Shown here piece after piece: positions 14,195 through 24,984 of a DNA stretch of 64,000 bases. Source of the stretch: Pardosa pseudoannulata. Taxonomy: Eukaryota; Arthropoda; Arachnida; Araneae; Lycosidae. The notes beneath the pieces are model-generated. The model made no database searches. It was not told where the DNA came from and worked only from the letters and a program-made list of their open reading frames with translations. Within the stretch, counting starts at the first letter, position 1, and each line of letters starts with the position of its first letter. Where the stretch lies: contig CM063510.1 in NCBI GenBank assembly GCA_032207245.1, forward strand, positions 48,589,995-48,653,994, written 5' to 3'. The translations under genes and the position numbers were made by a program.

Positions 14195-14650
14195 CTCACA
14201 CATCATCCCCCATCTTTCTTAGCCACTTCCTTGGAGGAGGCTTTGCGAAGGGGTGCGCGCGCTCACCTGGCGCCCCCCTGTGACCTGCCTTGAACCACCC
14301 CTCAGCTGTTTCCATTTTTCACATCACTAACGGATCGTCAGGAAAGGGTCCTTCCGACTTTTCTTAGACTGCATCGGAGAAAGTTCTCCATTTTTTATAA
14401 CCCCCTATCCCCAGCATTATGTCCCGTGGGGTGAGGGCAGACGATTTTTTTCAGCTCCACTTTCACTTTCAGGAGCAACAGATTGGAATGGGGAGATTTT
14501 CTTGGGGTTGCCTTTCAGATTCTTAGCAGAAAGGGAAGAAAGCGCTGCAACACGCGGTGTCCCGTTAAGGCATTGTCAGAAAGCATGGGTTTCAAGTAGT
14601 TTGGGCTTTTTTCACCCCCTTTTCTTTTCTCTTTTTTTCGACGCGTAGAT
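14195..14650. other. GC-richer unique island, unidentified
   Basis: Strong local GC rise with 'gggtgcgcgcgctcacctgg' at 14,252-14,271 (embedding a CACCTG E-box) and several pyrimidine-rich runs. No open frame of useful length lies in it. Candidate conserved non-coding or regulatory sequence, or a buried exon. The sequence alone does not decide. Confidence 0.35.
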
Positions 14651-15573
14651 TAAATTCCTTCTAAAAATGGGTTATGAGTGCGCAGTCTTGTGAATGTATA
14701 GCTAGCATCTCAAGACTCTATGAAAGGTAGTGTAATAAAGGTTACTGGTATAGAAAAGTATGTAATAAGTTCGTAAAATAAAATTCATTTTTCTTATTAC
14801 ATCCCTGTAAACGAGCCCAACAATTTTCAATCCTATACCCCACTTTGGACATGTCTGATTTTTTATCAGTCTATTTACTAAGTTACTAATTAGAAAAATT
14901 CCTTTCTGAATGGGTAAATGAAATAGAATTAATTTTCACAATGCATCAAGGGAGATACAGTACATTTCGTGTCCTAAAACCTGCAGTGTAACAATCTTTT
15001 TTTCGTTTCATTTTAAAATGCTCTGCTCTTTTGGGAATGCAGTCAAGTTTGTTAATACTCTATCTTTAAAGAAATTATTTAATTTTGTTGTTTTAATAGC
15101 ATATTTTACATAATAACATAAAAATGCACACTAAATGAATAAAAGAAAATTTATTTACCCTCAATATAACTTTAGAAATATTTATATAAGAAACTAAATT
15201 TTTATAGTAAAAGTTCTTTTTTCTTCATTAAACCCAAACATTAGAGGTATAGGATATTTTAAAATTAAACAATTTAAAAAACTGTTAAGGATTAAAAATG
15301 CAAGAAAATTATCCTTTATCATATAATAAATAATATTCCTTGTATTAATAGAAAGGAGGATTTCAGAATAAAAATTATAATTATCTTCTATTTGATATGA
15401 AAAATGATTTCCTAACTTCTAGAGTATCTAGAGTTTATAATTTCAGTTATTTTTTGTTCTATTTTTCTATTAGATTAGGTTTCTATTTTTCTCTCAGTGA
15501 ATATATTTTATGATTTTATTAAAATGATTTGATTCAAACAACATAACTAAACATTTTTTAAAGATAGAACTGT
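14651..15573. other. Anonymous AT-rich DNA
   Basis: No feature recognised up to the TTAA that precedes the piggyBac-like element. Confidence 0.5.
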
Positions 15574-15577
15574 TTAA

Positions 15578-16209
15578 CACTAGATTTACGGATGTTGATC
15601 ATATACCTATTTTTACTGAAGTGAGCCAATTGGACTCATACAAGAAAATTGAAGTTTTTTTGCAAAGAAAATAGTTCCAAATTAATTTAAATAAAATGTT
15701 TATTATCAAAAAATTCATGGAAAACATTTTTTACATATGAAATCTGTTTTTCAAACACATTTTCCGCAAACATTTCTATTACATTTAGCACAATGGTTTC
15801 TACATCTGTTTCTTTTGCATGATTGTTGAACTTGACAATTCTTCCGTGCTTCAGTAGCATGAATTTCTGTCATTGGAATGGAAGTGTTCTCGACTTCTCT
15901 ATATTTACTTTATACTATACTTTATATACTTTATACTTTATATTTACTTTATACTATATTTATTACTATATTTATTTATTTTCATATACATTCTATGAGT
16001 CAAATTGGCTCACAACTGTGAAAATAGGTATACCACATTTGATAATGCGAAATGAAGGGGTCTGCGAGGAAGAGGAATGAAAGTTTACATATATTTTATT
16101 ACTTAACTAAAAACCAACGTATGTCTTTGAAAAGTGATATTAAAGTTTTATATATATTTAGTGATCAAATTTTTAATGAGTCAAATTGGCTCGGTCCGTA
16201 AATCTAGTG
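15578..16209 (-). mobile_element. piggyBac-like internal-deletion derivative (632 bp)
   Basis: TTAA flanks both ends (15,574-15,577 and 16,210-16,213), the piggyBac target-site duplication. The terminal inverted repeat is 15 bp and perfect (CACTAGATTTACGGA). Subterminal inverted copies of 'gagccaatt-gactcat' lie at about 15,623 and 16,178. The element keeps only the C-terminal end of the transposase gene, on the minus strand close to the left terminus; the catalytic DDD domain is absent. It is therefore non-autonomous, derived by internal deletion. Confidence 0.88.
15751..15906 (-). pseudogene. piggyBac transposase C-terminal Cys-rich domain remnant
   Basis: Reading the minus strand to the stop at 15,751-15,753 gives an intact frame of about 50 codons. 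It ends with 'CQVQQSCKRNRCRNHCAKC' and then '...VCGKCV'. The Cys spacing (C-X5-C-X4-C-X3-C-X2-C-X5-C-X2-C) with one His agrees with the cross-brace zinc-finger at the C-terminus of piggyBac transposases, which binds element ends. No start codon or catalytic domain precedes it. It is a truncated remnant, although the finger itself looks undamaged. Confidence 0.8.
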
Positions 16210-16213
16210 TTAA

Positions 16214-18780
16214 TGATCTACAAAAATTCTTATAGAACAGAGCAGAATATTTCTTTTACAAATATTCTGCTTAATTAGATCATAAATAGAATGTTTTAAA
16301 GAAAACTTTCCAGTTCTAAAGATACTATGTCTCAAGTTTTATGACTTGTTTAACCCTGGAGTACTATCCTTATATATGTCACAATCGTTTTGCGATTGAA
16401 ATAATAAGCTATTAAAAGATGAAAATAGTTTTAATATTTAATAAATCATTTTAAAGTAAAAAAGTAAGAGTTACTTGCTTTTCCTTGTTTTAAAATACTT
16501 TTTAAAAAACTGTCTTGAAGATATAACAATGCTCTACATAAACAGTACACTTTTCTAAGGTTACAATTTCCCGAACTAAACTGAAGAGCATTAGAATTTT
16601 CAAGAATTTGATTGCTGTATAAGGTTTCTTAGACAATTATGATTTTTAAACTGCTCAACAAAAATCGATTTATTGTTTGGAAAATTATAAGATAATTTCG
16701 ATTTCACCAATTTCACGAATTTACTTGTGTGTTATTTATGTACATTAACAATTTTTTAGCTCTATAAAATATTTGTTGAGATATGATGCAAATAAAAACA
16801 AAACACCTATTTTCAAACAAATATTTGAATACTTTAAAATTTCCGTCCTTCTTAATTCTAACAAAAGGATAACTAATCATCCCTTTCCTGAATGTTCAAC
16901 GATATTTTTTAAAACTGTACAGATCATCACGATCTTTGTAAATTAAATCATTAGAACTAAAAGTTATGTCTTGACCCTTTTATAGTTATGTCAAAAATTA
17001 GTTATTCTAAGCTAAAACTGTTTATTTACATTAACTAGCTAGATTCCGCTCTATTTTAGACAGTTAAGAGAGTCGTTCTACTTGACACATTATAGTCCAG
17101 AGACTTTCAACTGCTGCTATGCAGAAAATATTTAGTTCTACATTTATAGCAATGTTTAGATTCTTGAAATGGCATAAATTTTTGTCGTTATTGAACCTAA
17201 ATGTGTATTTAAAATTTACCAAAATTAATTTTTCAGAGTGACTGAAAATATTTCGTGTCATTTTTGCTACATATCATTGAACCAATTTTCTACAGGAATC
17301 TATCAAACGTTCTTTTCTTTCAAAGAAAACAGGCAAGTTATCGGTTGTTTCATGAAAAGTATTGAATAGAAGAACTAAAAATAATTCTCTTTCATAGTTT
17401 GGAATTAAAAAAAAGTTTTTGAAAAGAGTTATTAACTTTCTGCCTTAGTATGAGAGTGTACTTTAAGGAATTTGAAGTAGCATTAACTGTATTAACAATC
17501 CTCAATCTTTCAGTAGACAAAACTAGCTGCAAATACATGCAATGTACTTAAAATCTACTTCTTTCTTTGCAATCTCAATTGATTTTTAAAACTTATTAGA
17601 TATATTTCTAGGAAAAAGTCTTAATTGTTTCAAGAACTTGTTGATTATGATGTATTCACAAAGTTTTCATGTCCAAATCCCTATCTTTATAACATTTAGT
17701 TTTTAAGATAGTTACAGATAAATTATATAGTATTATGTTTTAATTCTATTTTTCTGGAAGTATATTTTTGTCGTTAATTTGAAATTTACTATCCTCCGAA
17801 GTATCTTCATCAAGACAACCGCAAAATTCTAACTTTATTTACAGTTTTATAAATAGTTATGAAAAGTAAAATTTAAGCATGGATGATATCATAATATGTC
17901 CTTATGCTATCTTATCCAATTATACCTAGTAGGTAGGAATTAAATGTTAACTTAAAAACTAGTTTTATCACATTGTTAATAACTATCAGCTTTTTGACAT
18001 TTCTTCCTGATACACTCATATGAAACAATCTTATTGTTAATTACAGATATTTTCTGGCAAATATTGTAAAACTTATTCAGTGCAAGAACCAAAAAGGTGT
18101 AATCTTGTTAAATTTCTAAAAAGGGCATATTCATCTATGTATATACGAAAAACAAATAAAGCAGATATCCCTGAGATCAAACTAATGTAAAATAAGCTCT
18201 GAAACGGTATATACTTATTCCTTCTAAAAGAAGACAGAAATATTTGTAAAGTTCTTGCTGTAGGAGAAAAAGTATTCAGAGCAAAAGGTCAAATTTTCGT
18301 CCTTGCGATAGGAGTTTTATTAAAAGTTTTCTTAGTGCATAAATTCTTTTTGATATTGAATACTGAATATTCTTCTTGGGATATTTTGGTAAATAATTTG
18401 AAATATATTAGCAATGTAGATGTCAATATAATGATACTAATGCAGTCATAGATGATGATCATATTTCTTTTGGAATATTGCTTCAGAAAATTCAGAAATA
18501 ATTGGCGTCTATGCAGCACTTTTGGTTTAAAAAAGTGAAACGAGTATTTTCTGTTTAGCTCCAAGAGTATAAGGTTAGAAGTTGGATATCTTCAATTATT
18601 TCATGACAAATGTACGGAGTTTAAGAGGCATCGAAATGGACTTTTATAAAAAAAAATTCCTTTATACTTTTATGAAAGTTTTGTGTTCTCCGGTGAACAT
18701 ATGGTTGATCAACAACTTCAGAAGTTATCATACGTACTTCTGTTGCATTCTGGAAATTTTTCTATCCATCCATTTCTGCG
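16214..18780. other. Long anonymous AT-rich stretch
   Basis: About 2.5 kb with no gene, RNA or element I can support. TTAA followed by CCCTGGAGTACTATCC at about 16,352-16,371 looks like a possible piggyBac-type left end, but no matching right end was found. The open frames at 17,064-17,261 (minus) and 18,289-18,827 (both strands) have no motifs. Confidence 0.5.
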
Positions 18781-19085
18781 TCGGCAACTGTGTCCGCTTG
18801 AACCAGAGACCTTGCACCACTGAATGATTGATCTCATAGGGAAATATGGCCCCATGCGTGTGTGCCCCACCTTGGGCCCCTCGCCAAGGAAGTCTGAGAA
18901 GAAGTCTGTCTTTTTCTCATTTTTTTACTTCACTCTCTCTTTCCTTCAAGGCCGTTCCACGGTCTTGTAGGCGACCTTCGGACGGGGTTTTTCTTAAGAA
19001 AAGTTTTGTTCGTTTTCACTTCTGTGCCTTTTTTTCCCCTTGGTCGAAAGATCTTAGGTGGGGATTCATATGTGGGCAGGGGGAG
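18781..19085. other. GC-richer island upstream of the 345-387 bp tandem array
   Basis: A sharp composition change with 'gtgtgccccaccttgggccc' near 18,859 and 'cggtcttgtaggcgacc' near 18,960. Open frames on both strands (18,846-19,115 plus and 18,930-19,229 minus) overlap and have no known domain. It could be a conserved non-coding element or a source exon for the tandem array that follows. Confidence 0.3.
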
Positions 19086-21290
19086 GCAATACGATTTTTG
19101 AGCACAAGGTTGTAGTTGTTCAGTGGGAAGAGAAAGTGGTCCTGGATGAAAACATTGTTGTGTCCAAGGTAAAGGGCACGTATTTTTCAGGGGTTCCCAG
19201 GTATGAGATCTCACAGAGGTTCCACGCATTCAAAAGAACCTCAGCTGCGGAACGGCTGATTCTTACTAAAAGAAAGGATGCAAATAATAATATTAGGTTA
19301 AATAAAAAAGGAAAGTCAAACAGAAGAGAAATAAATATTGAAATATTGCGAGTAAAGGGTTGGACTGTCACCGATGTAAACTTTCGAGAATAGAACTAAG
19401 GGGCTATAATCTAGATTTTTTAATTTTCAATATAGAACAACAGAAGATGTTTTAATTACATATACACAAATTACACACTGAAAAAGTAAAATTCTAGTTG
19501 ACGAATAAGAAAATGTGATCTTCGATGAAAATGCTGTTCTGTTCATGATAAAGGACGTCTGTTTTCCAATAGTTCTCAGCTATAAGATCCCACACAGGTT
19601 CTATGCATTGAAAGGAACTTCGGCTGCGAGATGGTTCATTCTTACTAAAAGAAAGAATGCGAATAATAACATCAGGTCAAATAAAAATTAAAGTCTAAAC
19701 AGAAGTGAAATAAATATTGAAATCTTTCGAGTAAAGGATTAGACTGTCACCAATGTAAACTTTCGAGAATAGAACTAAGAGTCTGTACTCTAGATTTTCT
19801 ATCTCGTACATGAATTACATATAGAGAAAGTAAAGTCATATTGTTCACAACTGGGAGAGAATATGGTCTTCGATGAAATCGTCATTCTGTCCATGGCAAA
19901 GGACATATATTTTCCATTTGTTTTAGATATGAGATCTCACAGGTATTCCATGCATTCAAAATAACCTGAGATATGGAATGTCTGATTTTTACGAAAAGAA
20001 ATGATACAAATAATAATAATAGTCCAAATAAAAAGGGAAGCATAAATAGAAGTGAAATAAATAATGTGATTTTGCCATTAAAGGGTTTGACTACCGATGT
20101 AAACTTTGGAGAATACAACTAAGAGACTGTAACCTAGATTTTTTTATTTCCAATAAAGGACAGATAACGTTTTTAATTATTCGTACATGAATTACACATA
20201 TAGATATATTACACTGACAAGTACCGTTGTAATTTCATTGGTAAGAGAATGTTATCGTCAATGAAAACGTTGTTTTGTCCAAGGTGAAGGACACGTACTT
20301 TCGAGATGTTCTTAGATGTGAGATCTCCCACAGGTTTCAAGCATTCAAAGGATACAGAGTTGCAAAACGCCTGATTTTTACTAAAAAAAGTGTGTAGCAA
20401 TAATATTAGGGTAAATAAAAATGGAAGTCTAAACAGAACCAAACTAAATATTGGAATCTTGCGATGCAAAGGATTGCACTGTCGCCGATGTAAGGTTTTG
20501 AGGATAGAACTAAGAAGTTGTAACCTAAATTTTCTTACTTTCAATATAAAACATATAATTTTTTAATTTCCCGTACACGAATTACACATAGAGAAAGTAA
20601 AGTGCTAATTATTCAGTGTAAAGAAAAAAAAAATGGTTTTCAATGAAAACGTTGTTTTGTCCATGGTAAAATGCACGCTTTTTCTAAGTGTTCTCAGATC
20701 AAATCTCACAGAGGTTCACCTAGTTCTTACTAAATGAAATAATGCAAATAATAAAATTACATTAAATAAAACGTAAACTTAAACAATATTAACATAAATA
20801 TTGGAAAATTTACCGATGCAAAGTTTTGGACTGTTTCGCCGATGTAAGCTTATCGAGAAGAAACTTAAGATGTTGTTACCTAAAATTTTTTGCTTACTTC
20901 TAATATAGAATAGAAATTATTTTTTTAATTTCTCGTACATGAAATACACAGAAAGTAAAGTTGTCAATACGAAAGAAATTGTTCGATAAAAATGTTGGTT
21001 TTGTCCATGGTAAAATGCACGCTTTTTCTAAGTGTTCTCAGATCAAATCTCACAGAGGTTCACCTAGTTCTTACTAAATGAAATAATGCAAATAATAAAA
21101 TTACATTAAATAAAACGTAAACTTAAACAATATTAACATAAATATTTCAATCTTACCAGTAAAGTTTTGGACTGCTTCTGATGCGAGCTTTCGAGAAGAA
21201 ACTTAAATGCTATCAAATGGATTTTTTTACTTCTAATATAGAATAGAAATTATTTTCACCTTCTTTCTCGTGTACAAATGACATATAGAA
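19085..21290. repeat. Six-unit tandem repeat, unit about 343-387 bp
   Basis: The anchor 'tgtcca-ggtaaag' and its variants occur at 19,161, 19,540, 19,889, 20,276, 20,659 and 21,002, giving periods of 379, 349, 387, 383 and 343 bp. Each unit carries the same ordered blocks: 'gagatctcacag', 'attcttactaaa', 'gcaaataataa', 'cgatgtaaac-tt-gagaa'. Unit 1 is the GC-richest and keeps a 111-codon plus-strand open frame (19,058-19,393). Later units are progressively AT-rich and frame-broken. The minus-strand frames of units 1, 3 and 4 are also similar to each other, as expected from nucleotide similarity alone. No protein family is recognised in either direction. Confidence 0.85.
20655..20802. repeat. 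148-bp block identical to 20,999-21,146
   Basis: Within the tandem array, units 5 and 6 share about 148 bp with no difference that I could find by eye, offset by 344 bp. The sequence on either side differs at many positions. Such sharply bounded identity suggests a recent gene-conversion tract or partial unit duplication. Confidence 0.75.
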
Positions 21291-21699
21291 AAATATTGTC
21301 AATACGAAAGATTTTTGTCTTTGGTATTTGGATGAACGTGTAGAAAAATCTGTCTATTAGGAAGGTATAGGGACTTAGAAAAAAAGTTGTTTTAGATAGG
21401 TTTCCATCATAGACAGTTTGTTCATATGCAAATCCAATGTTTATGTGCGTAATGTGCATGTAATATATTAGGTAGTATCTTAGATATTACATGCATATTG
21501 CATACAATATATATAATCTATAGTATATATAATTTAATTTAACTTTATTTAAATTACTTAAAATGTAATACACTGGTGCGAAAAATTTAAGAAAAAGATA
21601 TTGGAAGTTACCTTTTGTTAATTTTATTAACTGAACATGAATGGTTGGCAATTCAATGTCAACGTTAACACGATGTCCAGTGAAATTCCTCTTCGCTAC
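21291..21699. other. Anonymous AT-rich DNA
   Basis: No feature is visible. Short open frames at 21,256-21,726 (minus) have no motif. Confidence 0.5.
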
Positions 21700-22130
21700 C
21701 GAAAAATGTGCAAATTTTGTGTACATTCTTTGGGCACGAGTGCAGTTGAGTGTAATTGTGAATACTGAAATATACGGAGATGACGTTCTTGAACTTCATG
21801 TCAAGTTGTTAAGATAGTAATCAGCAATTAGCTCTCTCCTAATAGATAATATTGCGAGTCCTCATCATGCTGCACTGGTGACTGATTATCTTGAGAGTAC
21901 CAGAATTCAATAAATAGAGTATCCCGCTTATTCTCTAGATTTTAATCCGATAGAACGTGTATGGCACACACTAGAAGACCAATTTGTATCTCTGCAACTC
22001 CTACCTACCATACTTAAGGAACTTTAAGGTGTTATTCATCTTGAATATACTTTGTTACGTCAAACATTTATGTATAATTTAATTCACATTATGAAAGATC
22101 ACTACAAAGCTTGTTTTTAGGTCAGGGTTG
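21700..22130 (+). pseudogene. Tc1-like transposase relic (C-terminal third)
   Basis: In shifting frames: 'YGDDVLELHVKLLR' (about 21,773-21,816), 'DNIASPHHAALVTDYLEST' (about 21,846-21,902), 'SLDFNPIERVWHTLEDQF' (about 21,935-21,990), and then the C-terminal helix ending near 'DHYKACF'. These correspond to the second catalytic Asp (DN-A-PH) and third acidic position (NPIE) of Tc1-like transposases, both still present. The N-terminal half is absent, and stops and at least one frameshift occur. It is a better match to the relic at 11,310 than to the one at 2,880. Confidence 0.83.
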
Positions 22131-22665
22131 AACATGTATCTGATTAATTTTTCCTGTATGTCTCTCATGAGTTGTAGCAGTGAATTTTCCACACCTTACC
22201 TTACTTATATCACACATTCCTGTATTTTAATTAATTTTTTTTTCAAAAATAAGCAGTTCTGCCTTTTGAATATATGCCTGGTATGATACGTTTCTAGTGC
22301 AAATGTCATCTATGTATCTGCAAAATAATTTAAGTTGGATGAGTTTTTGTAGCTGTTACTGTAATTAATCTCGCCAATGTATTTATACCACATTAAATAA
22401 TCCTTTGGATATTTTGCATCGAGTTATGAATGAATTCAACTCAAATATCTTTATAAACATATTTATAGTTAGGTTATAGTTAGGTTCATCATTGTAGATA
22501 TTGCCGTTATACAAAAGTTTCACTGCGTTACATTATACGTATCTCTACATTTGTAAAGGGCATATTTAAAATTCTCTGTCTTTCTTTCTTCTCTTCCACT
22601 CTATGTGTGTGTTTGTATCTCTCTATCTGCTTGTGTAGAAAACTCAGGTAGCTTTAGGTGGCAAA
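22131..22665. other. Anonymous AT-rich DNA with a T/C-rich simple stretch
   Basis: The tract 'ctgtctttctttcttctctt' near 22,577 and short GT runs are low complexity. No gene is seen. Confidence 0.45.
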
Positions 22666-22694
22666 GAAAGTTCCTGCCTCAAGAGGCAGTTTTC
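22666..22694. repeat. Hairpin with perfect CTGCCTC-AA-GAGGCAG core
   Basis: Seven-bp perfect arms are separated by AA (22,674-22,689). Partial extension of the stem by AGAAA/TTTTCT follows after a small internal loop. No terminator, tRNA or element end is recognisable around it. Confidence 0.65.
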
Positions 22695-23524
22695 TAGGGG
22701 AGGTAATATTCCAATCATTCAATTAATATTAATGGGATATATCAAAAATATATATTTATTTGGAAAGTTGACGCTTAAAATAATTTTTTCCAGTGAATAA
22801 AATTTTATCATATTGCCACATTCAGTCGTTTTTTAATAATACTTTTTAAAACTTTCGATTAACAAAAACATTTTTTAAGTAATAATACCATTTTAGGTAA
22901 GAATTTATTAAACTTCAAAACATGTATTTGTTATTAAATTATTAAATTTTACTTTCTAGTTGTAAAGGTATTAAATTTTAGAGAAAAAAAAATCTTTTCA
23001 GCTTAATGTTTTCTTCGCTATAGAAAATTTTGTCTCTAATATAATATTTTGTGGAAAGAGTTGGCGATAAATTCTGGCGTAGTGTGGTAAAAACCTACAC
23101 TACGCCCCTGACAAAAATAAAAACGTACCGTTATTTTGGATATATAAGTCACCCTGGCGTATACATCGCACACGTGATAATTGACCTAGTTACAAGGGAA
23201 ATACTTCAGTTAATTATTACTGTATGAGCCTCACAAATAATAGCTGACTAAACGAAAATCAAAGTTCATTAAATCATCGATCTTCCAACAAAGTTTTTAA
23301 TTTTTTTAAGAATTACTTTTAGATTGAGGACGATTTCTAACACTTTACATTGATAATGACAGTTTTCTCTGCTCTACTGTGCCTGCTATCGTGTAATATA
23401 GGCACGTGAAAGACGTTCATTTAAAAATAATTTTGGCCTGGGGACAGGAAAAATAAAATTCCTTTAGATAAGCTGCAGAATTCCAATTTCAACTGTAAAA
23501 CGCGTTTAAATCGAGGCGTATCTA
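22695..23524. other. Anonymous AT-rich DNA
   Basis: Nothing is recognisable apart from the hairpin at 23,077-23,105. An ATP-rich patch around 23,130-23,200 includes 'ggatatataagtcaccc', TATA-like but without any downstream gene. Confidence 0.45.
23077..23105. repeat. Inverted repeat GCGTAGTGT / ACACTACGC
   Basis: Arms of 9 bp are perfect and the stem can extend with one bulge around 'ggtaaaaacct'. It lies in AT-rich DNA without coding context. Confidence 0.7.
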
Positions 23525-23930
23525 CGCAAATTATTCTGCTGAAATTTGAAAGACTTAAAAAGTTATTACTATTTTATTTTTCTGTGTCATATTGATGTGG
23601 GCTTGGCTTTTTGATTTTATATTAAAACAAAGAAATGTAAAAGGTTGGCAAGTGTAGAAAAAGAAATCAGAGTACAATACGGGAACGGAAGAGATTAGTA
23701 TTGTTTGCCTGTGTTTCATAGAAGTCTGGTACTCCGTGATCTTCCACGGAGTACCAGAATTATAACAAAGTATAGCTTAACAAAGTATTCTGCTAAAATT
23801 TCAAAGTCTTAAAAAGCCATTACAGTTTTATTAGAGTTTGCTATATCATATTGATTTAGGCTTCACTTTTTAATTTTATATTAAAACAAAAACATGTGAA
23901 AGACTGGCAAAAGAAACCAGAGGGTTACAG
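23525..23930. repeat. Two tandem units of about 254 bp with a hairpin at the junction
   Basis: 'attctgct-aaattt-aaag' occurs at 23,533 and 23,787. Downstream blocks 'gtcatattgat'/'atcatattgat', 'ttttatattaaaacaaa' and 'aaatcagag'/'aaaccagag' recur in the same order. The 14-bp hairpin at 23,725-23,758 lies between the two conserved portions. Confidence 0.8.
23725..23758. repeat. Perfect 14-bp hairpin
   Basis: The arms tctggtactccgtg and cacggagtaccaga are exact complements with a 6-nt loop (atcttc). It is GC-richer than its surroundings. No tRNA or terminator role can be assigned. Confidence 0.85.
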
Positions 23931-24198
23931 TTTTAACCAGATTTTAATCCATTCTCAATTAACCCGGATCGGATCATCCCAGACATCCTCCCCACTTTCA
24001 GAAAAAAAAAGAAAAATCTTAGAAGATTTGAGAAAGTTTGACTGTTTAGAGCCATGTGTATGATGAAGCAGTGCAAGAATGGATGAACGTACATTCGTAA
24101 CTGAAATGTTGAGAAGTTTTAAGAAACGATGTTAATGTCTCGCACTATGAGCAGCTGTAGAATCGATAAGTATGATGCAAATCTTCGAAATGCGTCCC
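23931..24198. other. Anonymous AT-rich DNA
   Basis: No feature seen before the TTAA at 24,199. Confidence 0.5.
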
Positions 24199-24202
24199 TT
24201 AA

Positions 24203-24718
24203 CCCTTTAAAGGACACTAATATAAATTTCCTAGGATTTAATAAAATTAGTGTATAAATGCTACCTATGAGCCTTATAAATGTAAAATACATGAAAAAAA
24301 TGTGCATTCTTTGGGAGGAAAAAAGGTTAGACGACTAGTTTAAATGCAAAACCATTCGTTTGTACTGTGCGAAGATAACACTTTCTTTTAAATTTTTATT
24401 AAGGTGTAAGTACAATGAATAATTATCATTAAAAGTATATAATTAAAAAATAGCTAAACAGTTAAGTGTTATTTGAATAATGTAAGTATTTGGGGCCACA
24501 AGGAAGATAAATCGAATTCCTGAATTTTCTGGGTAAAGCACGTTTAAAAATGCATATTTCAAATGGAAAAATGAATTAAGTGTAGTGTTTTTATCTGCTG
24601 TAAGTTTCAAATGTCGTAAACATAGAAAGATAAAAAAAACATTCATATGTCTTTAAAAAGTAAAAAAAAGAAAATTTTAACAGGTGGATTCGCTGCAAAA
24701 CCACCGTTCGTTAAAGGG
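24203..24718. mobile_element. TTAA-flanked MITE-like element, probably piggyBac-derived (516 bp)
   Basis: TTAA occurs on both sides (24,199-24,202 and 24,719-24,722). The termini CCCTTTAAAGGAC and, inverted, CCCTTTAACGAAC agree at 11 of 13 positions. CCCTTT ends next to TTAA fit the piggyBac group. The interior has no transposase and no Cys-rich domain, unlike the elements at 15,578 and 35,048. The short terminal repeat makes chance a real alternative. Confidence 0.55.
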
Positions 24719-24984
24719 TTAAATGTTTCGATTCTGTTGATTATATTATTCCACTACAGTTCCGATGGATTCTGCCACTTCTGCATCATACCCCAGTGCT
24801 GTCCCGATAAGGATTAATAAAGGAGGTCGAGGAGTGTTTTGAACAACTGTAAGAACGTTAGAGCAAGTCTATAAATTTACAAAGAAATTGTTTTGCAGAC
24901 GACGTAGCTTAAATTTTTCTAAAGTAATCTAAATTAATATTTATTAACAAATTTCTGGAATTATTTGACTCTACAGCGTAGTTT

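Noticed and set aside
16350..16375. TTAACCCTGGAGTACTATCC as the left end of another piggyBac element
   Set aside because: No matching inverted end followed by TTAA was found downstream.
19882..20544. Similar hydrophobic minus-strand proteins in units 1, 3 and 4 of the tandem array, as if a small membrane-protein family
   Set aside because: The similarity follows from the nucleotide repeat itself. Other units have stops in this frame and no start or splice context is conserved.
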